Source of the DNA: Rhynochetos jubatus
Lineage: Eukaryota > Chordata > Aves > Eurypygiformes > Rhynochetidae
Assembly: GCA_027574665.1 (NCBI GenBank)
Contig: CM050648.1
Location: 41,883,700-41,947,699 of the forward strand
Direction: 5' to 3'
Length of the DNA: 64,000 bases
Under the pieces are notes generated by a model. It searched no databases. It was not told the origin of the DNA and was given only the letters and a program-made list of their open reading frames with translations. The translations under genes were made by a program, and so were the position numbers. This document shows, in pieces, positions 1 to 9,500 of this stretch; positions within the stretch are counted from its first letter, which is position 1; each line of letters starts with the position of its first letter.

Positions 1-929
1 AGAGCTGTGTCTTTGGCTTGAATGGATGTATTTCTGACAATCCAGACATTCATTTCAGAGGCCTTAATCTGAGTCAGATAGCTGATGTAAAGACTAACTG
101 GTGGCAGAAGGCGCAATTTCCATGCAGTAATAGTACTAGATTTTGTGTTAGTTCTGGAGGATAAAGACCTGGCTGTACCTCAGTTACCAGGCAAGTGTGT
201 GGTATCAATGTACTGCAGCATTAGGAAAGGCAAATGAGATCTGAGGAGGTACAAATTGAGGTGTCTTCCTCCTCCAGGGGAGATAATTATCCATTAATGC
301 CCTAATGAAATTTCAAACGACATACCATGTACTGTTCCCATCACTCATGCCCAGAAATTATGAACTCCAAGCATAGCAACTGCGGAGTAGAACATGCAAA
401 GGGCCTATCTCAGACAGAGAGCTGAAGAGCAGAGCTTGTTCACTTCAGCAAAATGAGAACTAGGGAGAATAATCCCACCCCAGAAACACACCAGGAAGGG
501 AAAAAAATGCCCTTTAAACTGAAGAACAATGCTGAAAGAAGATCAAATAAATCTAAACCAGCTAGAAACAATTTGGGGCTGGAACAGAAGGTGACTTCTG
601 AGAGGCAAAGAAACGCAGCTTAGCACGGTGGGGACATAGCCCTCTACAAACAAGAGGTGTCAGGGATCAGCATCATCGCCCTACGCCAGTTCCCCAGGAT
701 GTCAAAGGGAGCAGAGCAGCGAGCTGCCCGAGCTGCTGGGGTTCGGAACCTTGCAGAAGGGCTCGGGGTTCCGCCTCTATCTGGTTCCTTCCCATTTGTG
801 TTTTCCTGGTCATCAAAATGGTGAAAGTAAGGCAAATCTATCCATACTTGCGAAATTCCAATATTTTCAAACCAAAACCCACGTCCTGTCGCTCCCTCTA
901 GTAAAACCTGCTTCCCCCAGACCCAACCC
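1..929. other. Upstream flank of PENK, no gene seen
   Basis: AT-moderate sequence without a convincing coding region or recognised repeat. It may hold distal PENK regulatory sites that I cannot identify. Confidence 0.5.
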
Positions 930-971
930 CGGTCCCCAGCGCCCGGGGCTGCCGCCAGCCCCCGGGGCACA

Positions 972-997
972 CCCCCCCCCCCCCCCCCCCCCCCCCC
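972..997. repeat. 26-bp uninterrupted poly-C tract
   Basis: A run of 26 C upstream of the PENK promoter, followed by further C-rich and CACCAC stretches to about 1160. The length should be treated cautiously because homopolymers are error-prone in assemblies. Confidence 0.9.
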
Positions 998-1221
998 ATC
1001 TTCTTCCCCCCTCCACCACCCCGCTGCGTGAATCACGCCGATGCCTCATCCCAGTCCGCCCCCGGTGAAAACCTGCCCCCGGTAACTTTCCTGGTGCCGG
1101 TCCTCCGCTCCCCCCGACAGCAGGAGCACACACCACCACCACCACCCCACCCCCCAATCCCAAATCCCGTCAGAGTGACTGACGGAGGGGCAGCGACGCC
1201 GGGGGGGTGGGGGGGGAGGGA

Positions 1222-1240
1222 TGTCGTAGGTGCTGCGTCA
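1222..1240 (+). promoter_or_regulatory. PENK: Enkephalin CRE pair (ENKCRE-1-like and ENKCRE-2)
   Basis: TGCGTCA at 1234-1240 is identical to the ENKCRE-2 core described for mammalian PENK, bound by CREB, ATF and AP-1 factors for cAMP and depolarisation responses. TGTCGTA at 1222-1228 differs by one base from the ENKCRE-1 core TGGCGTA and lies at the spacing expected for the pair. The pair sits about 55-70 bases upstream of the TATA-like box. Confidence 0.85.
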
Positions 1241-1256
1241 GCGGGAGCCCGACGGC

Positions 1257-1262
1257 GATTGG
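1257..1262 (-). promoter_or_regulatory. PENK: Inverted CCAAT box of the PENK promoter
   Basis: ATTGG at 1258-1262 is CCAAT on the minus strand, between the ENKCRE pair and the TATA-like box. The position fits an NF-Y or NF1-type element. Binding is inferred. Confidence 0.5.
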
Positions 1263-1293
1263 GGGAGGCCGCGCTCTCCCCGCGTTCACTAAT

Positions 1294-1300
1294 TATAAAG
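1294..1300 (+). promoter_or_regulatory. PENK: TATA-like box of PENK
   Basis: TATAAAG lies in an AT-rich island (aattataaag) inside an otherwise very GC-rich promoter, 110 bases before the first plausible donor site. This fits a TATA-driven start near 1320-1325. Confidence 0.8.
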
Positions 1301-1319
1301 TGCCGCCGCCGCCCGCACC

Positions 1320-1410
1320 CGCTCCGCTCCGCAGCGGCGCGTCCGGCCCCGGCAGCGGGCACTCGGCTCGGCGCCCACCCCCCTCCCGGAGCCGCCAGCA
1401 GCCGCGGGCT
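1320..1410 (+). other. PENK: PENK non-coding exon 1 (inferred)
   Basis: The start is placed 25-30 bases downstream of the TATA-like box at 1294. The donor gtgagt begins at 1411. Mammalian PENK likewise has a short untranslated first exon (about 70 bp) followed by a very short intron, here 68 bp. The start position is inferred and could move by tens of bases. Confidence 0.65.
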
Positions 1411-1478
1411 GTGAGTTCCTTCCCCCCTTCACACCCCGCCGGGGTTTCGCCGGAGCGGCTGCGACGCCGAGGCTGCAG

Positions 1479-1523
1479 CAAGGCAAAGCTCACTCCCGTG
1501 GAGCCCCGAGGGGAGCCCGTAAC
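1479..1523 (+). other. PENK: PENK non-coding exon 2 (inferred)
   Basis: An acceptor ggctgcag ends at 1478 and a strong donor gtgagt begins at 1524, giving a 45-bp exon. Mammalian PENK has a similar small untranslated second exon. The intron that follows (1524-2048) is GC-rich. The call rests on splice motifs and the conserved gene plan. Confidence 0.6.
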
Positions 1524-2048
1524 GTGAGTGAGCCCCACTCTGCCTGCGGGGGGACCCGGGCGCGGCTCTACCGGAGCTACGTGCCCGTCGTCGGGGCGCT
1601 CCGGTGGGGAAAGTTTTCCCGGGAGGCGCTGCCGTCCCGTCCGTGCCGCTCCGCCGTGGGTTTCATCCCCGCCGCGAGGCGTGGGATTTGCGGGAAGGGC
1701 GGGATAAGGTGGGTTTGGGACGAGCGCGTTCACCGGACGGGAGCTCCTGGGCGCTTTCACCGCGCGGGTCCGCTCTCGCTCCGGCCGCGGATCCGTTCCC
1801 TTGCAGCTGCCCGGCGCCCGCTTACCTTAAGCGCCTGCTTAACCCCGCAAGCGCAACCTCCCCACCCCACCCCGGCTCCAAACCCCGGGAGCTGCGTACG
1901 ACCCAGGACTTGGGTTTTAAACCGCACGAACAATTTCCTGCCGCCCTTTTCCCGCCCCGAAGCCGCCGGAGGGGATGGAGGGGGCAGTGCCGGAGGGTGG
2001 GAGAGTGGGGGGCGGCGGCTGCCGCCGGCTGACCTCTCCCTCTTGCAG

Positions 2049-2190
2049 CCCCATGGCGTTGCTCCTGAGACTCGGCTGCTCGCTGCTGGCCCTCAGCACC
2101 TGCCTGCTTCCGCGGGCGCGGGCGGACTGCGGCCGGGACTGCGCCGCCTGCGCCTACCGCCTGGGACCCCGCGCCGGCATCCACCCCCTG
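2049..2190 (+). other. PENK: PENK exon 3 (first coding exon)
   Basis: Acceptor tcttgcag ends at 2048 and donor gtaagc begins at 2191. The exon has 4 untranslated bases and then 46 codons coding the signal peptide and the first three synenkephalin cysteines. Its 142-bp size is close to the corresponding mammalian exon. Confidence 0.93.
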
Positions 2191-5100
2191 GTAAGCGGGA
2201 GCGGGACCGGGAGCGGGGGGAGGCGCCACCCGGGCGCATCAGCGCCGCGGAGACCCCTCGGCCGGGCCCCCGCCCCGCGTTAACTTTGGGAGGGAAACGA
2301 AATAGCAAAAATAAATGGTGGGGATAGCGTCCGGGCTCGCTTGGAAGAGGGGTTTTTTTCCACGCAGCCCAGGGTGGAGCAAGGGAAAAACCGCGTGGAA
2401 ACTCAATGGGAGAGGGAGAGTCCAGGCAGGATGGTTGTCGAGATGAAAAACCGCCGATCTGCCTTAAAACTTGTCTGAACCTCACAAAAAGTGGGGTGCA
2501 AACCCGGTACCTCCTGCTGCTCTTCCTCCTTGCACCATGCTGCACAGCGCTAGGAAAAGACAGTGTCTCCTGGGGAAAACCTCCACAATCCCAGCTTTTT
2601 TTCTGAAATCTGTAATTTTAATGATATTGAAATTACTTAAAAATATAGTCACAGAGGCAACTCGACTTGAAATTGGAGGCTCAGGGTCAGTGAAAGTCCG
2701 GAGTCAGTCAGCCCGCCCTGGGGAAGGTGGGAACTCAGGCTGCCGAGTCCTTTGGCAGTGGCACCTGCGGTTCCTGACCTCAAAAATTATCATATTGAGG
2801 CATCGTGCTCTTAGCATGTCTAAATGATCCAAAAAGTTTCGTTCCTATGATGCCATCGATTATTTGGGAGCACACAAAAGGAAGGACTGGACCCTGTTAC
2901 GCAGAATTAGGTATCACTGAGTACTTCTGCTTACCTCACCAGCAAGGGCTCACCCAACCACAGCAGGTTCCTAGGGGCAATATTGGTTGGATGGCTGGCA
3001 AAAGAGTTCCCTATACTTTTGCTTACATGAGCTTTCAACTAAAATTTAATGTCAGCTAGGGAAAAAAAGTGGTAGTTTGCTTTTCAGAGCATACGTTGTG
3101 GTTGTCTATACTGATATTCTCTCTCGTACACCTTCAGTAATCATTCAAGAAAGGATCAAAGTCCCATTCCGTAACAACACTTACTAGTTGAAATGGGAAA
3201 TGAGGCAATGTGCTGTACCGTATACACCTCATCCACGTGCAAACAGCTGTTAGAAACAAATGTTTCCAGATACTGCATCTAGTAACACGTCATAACTGAT
3301 TTTATCACATTGCAGCTGTCAGAGACAAGTTTTATCTCATTGTACCTGATCATTCACACCTATGAAATAGCGTCTGTTAATTTGGCCATAGGTGGTTATT
3401 TAAACTAATTGAGAAAGGAAAAGGAAGGGAAAGACCTATCCGTGCTTTGATTTAGAGCAACTTCAGAGTCAGATTGAAGCTGAGATGCTGTTCCCTTTAC
3501 AGCGTCACAATAATATATAACAACAAGCATGCAGTTCCAGTTAAAATAAATAAATAAATATTGCAGAGTACATAAATGCCTTTAATTTACTTGTGATCGT
3601 ATCAAAACCATATATAAATTTCTCAGACTAAAATGGAGATCAACAAATAGGTAAGGACAGAGGTAGAGAGCTGGTCAGTTATCTAACAGAGAAAACTCTG
3701 GTGGGGTTTAGTTTCACACTTTTTAATCGTACTGAGATCCTTCGAAAACATCATCCATAGGTAGAATAAATGTTTTTCTTACTGGAAATATTGATGATTT
3801 CTTCTTTAATTATTGTGGTAAGAAAACCATAGATGAGAAGGAAAATACCGAAGTCACCTTTTTTGCAACTCAAGTGTGGCTTCACAAGATGGAAATTCCC
3901 CTGACACAACAGAAACAGTAGAAGCCAATATATATGTAATTATCTGTACATGACAGGTTATGAGGTATGCATACAGGTACTGAAAACTTTTTCTTTATGT
4001 CTTAGCCCAGAAATTTTTCATTACAATCAGAAGCAACAGAGCTTAGGATTTTTTCCCTCTTTTTGATGATCACTACTTTGTATGTCAGACTAGCAAAACC
4101 AGAACTGTGATCCTGCCTGAGAGAGCCTGTGTTTCTACGTTTGTATAGGTACACGTTTGAAAGATCTGTTCCACAAAGAGCGACTGATGATAATAGACAG
4201 AAATACTGCTTTAGCGCTGTGCGGTGTATTGAAGGTACCAAACAGTACAGTACAGCTGGCTTCTTTGCAACAACAACGACATTTTGTGTGCTGAGTAATT
4301 TATTTCCTAAAATCTCTGAATGCTACTTTTAATTAAGAAGACCAAATCCTCTTTTACACTTTCATTATGAGGCCAACCACAATCTGTCTTTAGTTTACCA
4401 TTAGTAAACACAAAAAGTTTCATAAGAACACACCCAGGTGTGAGGTGCAGGAACCGTACATGTGTCTTCCTTTGAAACACAGGGGCCGCTTTGACATACA
4501 GGACCCACGATCCGTCTTCTCCAATATTCTGTCTCTTAGAATGGAGACTACTATGTTCTTCAGAGAGGGATAAGAAGAATTTCATAGCAGACAGGTACCA
4601 AATCAGCTGTTCATGAAGAGCAGTCCTGCCAAGCCACTCGCAAGGAGATGCTCCCTCATGGTCTTTTAAAAACAAATAAAACTAAGAGAAGGTGTCAGTG
4701 AGGTGCTTGTTACTATCAAATCGTTCTCAGTAAACCGCATCCGTTTTTCAGGCATGTACGCTAGAATGTGAAGGAAAGCTGCCTTCTGCCAAAGCCTGGG
4801 ACACCTGCAAGGAGCTCCTGCAGCTGGCAAAGCTGGATCTTTCTGAGGATGGCAGCATTGCTCCAGGAGACAAGAAAGAGCTGGATGAGAACCATTTGCT
4901 CGCAAAGAAGTACGGAGGCTTCATGAAAAGATACGGGGGGTTCATGAAGAAAATGGATGAGCTCTATCGGGTAGAACCGGAGGATGAAGCTAACGGAGGA
5001 GAAATCCTGGCTAAGAGGTATGGAGGGTTTATGAAGAAAGACTCAGATGACGATGCCCTTGCTAATTCCTCTGATCTGCTGAAGGAGCTTCTGGGAACAG

Positions 5101-5417
5101 GGGATAACCCTGAAGCGGGGCATTACCGAGAGATAAATGAAAAAGACGGGGATGTCAGCAAACGATATGGAGGCTTCATGAGAAGCATAAAGCGCAGCCC
5201 TGAATTGGAAGATGAAGCCAAAGAGCTGCAAAAGAGATACGGTGGTTTCATGAGAAGAGTGGGCAGGCCAGAATGGTGGCTGGATTACCAGAAAAGATAC
5301 GGTGGGTTTCTTAAGCGCTTTGCCGACTCCATTCTCCCTTCAGAAGAAGATGGGGAAACTTATTCCAAAGAGGTCCCAGAGATGGAAAAGAGATATGGTG
5401 GATTTATGAGATTTTAA
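2053..5417 (+). CDS. PENK: Proenkephalin-A (PENK), two coding exons joined 2053-2190 and 4752-5417
   Basis: Precursor of the opioid pentapeptides Met- and Leu-enkephalin; it enters the secretory pathway and is cut at dibasic sites by prohormone convertases to give ligands of delta and mu opioid receptors. The joined reading frame has 267 residues, the same length as human PENK. Residues 1-24 form a signal peptide (cleavage likely after RARA). The synenkephalin region has the six conserved cysteines (26, 30, 33, 48, 52, 65). Seven cores follow: YGGFM at 100, 107, 136, 209; YGGFMRSI at 185; YGGFL at 229; the C-terminal YGGFMRF at 261. Nearly all are flanked by KR, KK or RR. The BAM-type peptide RRVGRPEWWLDYQ follows the core at 209. 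The intron is phase 0 with gtaagc and ttttcag boundaries. The start ATG lies 4 bases into its exon with G at +4. Identification is secure; the joining is read from splice signals, not from RNA. Confidence 0.98.
2191..4751 (+). other. PENK: Last intron of PENK
   Basis: About 2.56 kb. The first 150 bp belong to the CpG island and the rest is AT-rich. No repeat element recognised. An open frame of 122 codons on the minus strand (4307-4675) has no family resemblance that I recognise. Confidence 0.85.
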
Positions 5418-5730
5418 TACCTTTCCCTTTATCCCTTTTGTCCTAAATGAGAAAGACTGCCTTATTGGTCATAACTTATTGTAACGTGTTGCTTGTACTG
5501 TACAGTTTTTTACTGTCCTTGGTTAATGATGCAACCTGCGATTTGTTGTTTCAGGTTCTGTGTTCTTTCAAGTCAAATAAGTAGTTTCTGGTTTAGTCAG
5601 GTTTCAGTCTGTATTGTAGTTTCCATGCTAGAACTATTTTGATTACTGTACTCATTTTCTTTAAAGAGGAAGTACATCTACAGTAGAGTTGCTTAACTGT
5701 ATATACAATAAATTCTTCATCCTAACTGCA
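4752..5730 (+). other. PENK: PENK terminal exon (coding 4752-5417 plus 3' UTR)
   Basis: Acceptor tttttcag ends at 4751. The exon encodes residues 47-267, including all enkephalin cores, and stops with TAA at 5415-5417. The 3' UTR of about 310 bases ends after a canonical AATAAA at 5707-5712; the exact cleavage point is inferred. Peptide codons start at 4911, 4932, 5019, 5166, 5238, 5298 and 5394. Confidence 0.93.
5707..5712 (+). terminator. PENK: PENK polyadenylation signal
   Basis: Canonical AATAAA 290 bases after the stop codon. Further AATAAA motifs at 5917-5922 and 5985-5990 could serve longer transcripts. Confidence 0.8.
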
Positions 5731-6543
5731 TAAATTCTGAAATGTTATTTATTTTCTCTCAGTCATTTAATCGAATATTGTCTCAGTTTTTCTTTAAGCA
5801 ATCAGAGCAATGCCAACCTCTTTTCTGTAATTACAGTATGTGTAAATACACACACAACAGCTGAAACACTTTTTTTTTTTTTTGTTAGTTTTCTCAGTTT
5901 CTTAGAACACTGGAATAATAAATATGCTCCAAGGTGAATATAACTGTATTTGCTCTAACTGCTCTCATTTTAACCAGTTAACAGAATAAATGTTTAAAGC
6001 CTAAATTTATAATTCATACTGTTCAGCCAATTCACACAAAAAAACCCCTTGTGTTTGATTTTAAGCACTAAAAACATTTCTCCAGTGCACAACACAATGC
6101 CACATTTGATTAGTTACACCTTTTATATCAATCCAATATAGCATTGTGAAGTTGGTCTTAAGGTTATAAACACTGACTCAAAAAGCAACAAGTCAGTTTG
6201 GGCAAAATAAACATGACCCAAAACTGCATAAAAAAGCTTCAAAATCCTAATTTTACAGAGCACCTGACAAATGCTTTTTCCATGGAACAACTTTGAGTCC
6301 TCAGCTGATATAAATCACTTGGGCACTACTGAAATAAGAGAAACTGCTGGTCAGTCTTTCCTGTTGCAAAGGCAGTATAAGCAGGTACGCAAACAAGCAG
6401 AAAACCCAACACTAACACTGTAGATTCTTTGGCGTTTACGTAGGTGTCACTTGCATCAAAGGCCAGCTCCCATCTAGTGTGCATTTCCTTCCATAATTCT
6501 GATGTCCCCCTGGATTCCTAGTCTGTGAGCACTTTTCCCCCAC

Positions 6544-6575
6544 CTACTAGCTACTAGTTACTAGCTACTAGCTAC
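6544..6575. repeat. Short tandem repeat of CTAGCTA/CTAGTTA type
   Basis: About four tandem copies of a 7-8 base unit rich in CTAG, slightly degenerate, in AT-rich intergenic DNA downstream of PENK. Confidence 0.75.
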
Positions 6576-9500
6576 TTCCCACTTAACATGATAAAAATCA
6601 TTTTGACAGCTGGCACAGACAATAATTTAAAGTTTCTACAGCCAGATTCTCTAAGCTGTTTAGATACCTGATTATTGCTGAAACAGTTTATGAGAGTTAG
6701 ATGCCTAAAACCATCTGTGGCTCTGCATTCAGTATCTGTATTTCAGTCTTTCACCGTACTACCTATTGACACAAAGGGCAGTCTTTCTCTGACTTCAAGT
6801 CAACAGGATCTTCTAGGTACTTAGGACTTCCAAAAATTGTGTTTAAATGTGCATTTAAAAGCCTCATCACATGCAATTAGTTGTGATGATTTCTGGCTTG
6901 GCCCTTAGGGGATGGTATAGGTGTTCTAAAGTGGCCAAAGTCCTGATGAAGAGTTGACAAACCACAAAGCATTCCTTTTCCTTCAGTAAAAAGCAGGGCA
7001 CCTATTTTCCTCTTCCTGATGTACAAAATTGACAACAGCAAATTTTAAAAGGCAGAAAACACAGACGCCCATGGAAGCTGCATGGTTTTTCTCAGGATTC
7101 AGTTGTCTTTCCTATCACCGTTCTAGATTTTGTCAAGATGCTGCCAGCTACAGGAACAGTCTTCCTACCATTCTTTCCCCACAGAACACCTGCCCACTAG
7201 TGGCTGGAGAACATCAGTCATTGTTCTCCTGGAACACATCACCCACCTGGTTTCATCCACGAGGACCTTGGGGTGTGCGCACTGACCCGTGCATGGGATG
7301 CAGGCGTCAGCAATAGGTTTGGTCCAAACATACACTCCAGAAAGAGCTAAAATGACAATGCCCTTGCATCCTTAATCTTCAGCTTTTATTAATTTCTTTT
7401 CCCTAAAACCTAATTAACTCTAATTTAGTTAGAGAGGCCCTTGCCATCCTTCTAACTAAAGCAAGCATTGTTCTTGATGATGCAAAAAGTTTACCAGTTC
7501 CTGTCACCCATCCTTCACACTTAACAAAAAATTGGTGATTTAATGAGGAATAAAACTCCCAAAGCTCTAGAGACCTAGTATGTATCTTGCAGAGTGAAGT
7601 GTTTTGATCTACTAAACCTTCTCATTTATATCTATATCGTAAAGGAAGTACCTGACACAAACATCTAACTGGGATATATGCATTCAACCCAAAACAGGAG
7701 CGAGGGCAAGGGAAGTGGAGGAGTAAGTCTCTTCCAAGGCTGAACAGTCACACGGCAATGTACGTGGTAGGGGGACAAGCCTTTGATTTTCTGAATAACA
7801 GCAAAGCTGAATAGTCCTCATTCCTTCCATTACAATTGAAACCCTCTCCAGTCAGGCACTTTTTTGCTTTAATAATTACAATTTAAAAGACGTGAAGTTA
7901 GAATAAGATCTAATTTCATCTGCTGTTATGCAATTTCTTATCTTGTGACTTTCAGTTACGCCATCACTTAGGGGCTCTCTAACACTAAAGTGTTCTAACA
8001 TTCTCGGTAATTAACATTTCAGAGGAAATCAGCTCAAAATGTGCCAGTGAATCAAGCAAGGTTTTCTGAAGTTCACTTCACTGAATCTCAAATCCAAACT
8101 GAGGTTAAAGATAGAATCTACTGGGCTGGGAGATGAAAAAGGGCATCTTGCTCTTGTTCCAAGTTCTGAAAGTGTCCCCTAATTCTCCTCTTAAATTACA
8201 TTTCTAGAACTGTCACTTCATCAGAAGATTATTGAAACAGCTGTATTGCTCTATATAAATAAAAGCACAAAGAAAGCAAGCCTAATGTCTGGAAAGAAAA
8301 TTAATTGCTTTGAATTCCCTGGCTTTTATCATTGGCTTGGCATTTTTACATGGCCATCCATATTCCAGAGTATGATCCAATGTAGCATCATTAGTCTGAA
8401 TACTGAGTAAGTGTAACAAAAACTGAATATGAACAATGAATGGTGGAAGAATCTAGACCAGTCAAAGAGACTAATGCATCTGCATGAGGAACAAAAGGAA
8501 GAAAAAGATAGTCCAGTTGGGGTTGAGGCAAGGATGAGTTGGGCTTTTTAACAGGCACTAATTAGAAGAAGGAAGCAAAAATATAAATGGATTTCCTGAA
8601 CCAAATGGAGTTCACATACGGGAGCAGATCATGAGGGAGAGAGAAGCTGATGAGTAAAACGATTTCTGAACATCAAAGTGCATGCATCTGGAGCTCTGCC
8701 TGAAAACCTAAGCTTAAACCTTGGGATAATGAGGGAAGGTCATAGTGCCATTCCCATATCTCAGATGAACATGGCATATTCTATGAGCTGAAATATGCAG
8801 AGCATAACTTTGAATTTCCTGGAGGGTTTTTTCCTGGTAAATGAATGTGTACTGTGATATACAATAAATATAAATAACTACAAAATTCTTATTACAATAA
8901 TTATTTTGTAATTATTTCTCAGAATTATAATAATTTACTTTATAATTGTTTATAACCATATCATAAATACAAGTAATTATAACATCAATATGGTTAGCTG
9001 CTTCAGATAATGTTTCCCAAGATAGAATCTTTATAAGAACAGAAACATGTTCTAATTTAATATACTGAAATAAGTATTATTAAACTGTGTTCAGCATAGA
9101 CTCTAAATATGCACTGGCTCATTTTAATTCTGAAGGGAACTTAATTAACAAGAACCAAAGTTTTCAATTTATGACTTATAAGCAACTCTGTCACTAAGGA
9201 TGGTTTTGGAGGCCTACATATAAGGCAAAATGGCAAATTCGTAGCACAGCTGTACATTTTATGTATATATTTTAGTGTTACAGAAACTTTGCTGTACAGC
9301 CTCCTTTCTAAAGCACTACAGAGCTCAGCTGGACTCCAACAGCAAGCTTCCTTCTCATGCCAAAAGGAGCATCCCAGAATTTGCAGTTTAAAAGGCAAAT
9401 GAACTATGAAGTTCCTTGACCCTAGGTAGCTTTGAGAATGAAGAAATTCCTACCATGGGTTATCTGGCCCTGAAACCTATTTTATTTACAGTGATGTTCT

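Larger units (their letters stand above)
930..2335. other. GC-rich CpG island over the PENK promoter and 5' exons
   Basis: Dense G/C with frequent CpG begins near 930 and stops abruptly after about 2335, surrounded by AT-rich sequence. It spans the promoter, both non-coding exons, the first coding exon and the start of the last intron. Many long open frames on both strands here result from the low stop-codon density of GC-rich DNA. Confidence 0.85.

Noticed and set aside
644..2545. Many long open frames on both strands around the PENK promoter
   Set aside because: They follow from the GC-rich, stop-poor CpG island, are rich in Pro, Gly, Arg and Ala, overlap in several frames and lack domain features. 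Only the signal-peptide exon is real.
8870..9000. AT-rich block with repeated aataatta motifs as a possible matrix attachment region or origin
   Set aside because: Base composition alone does not support a specific function.
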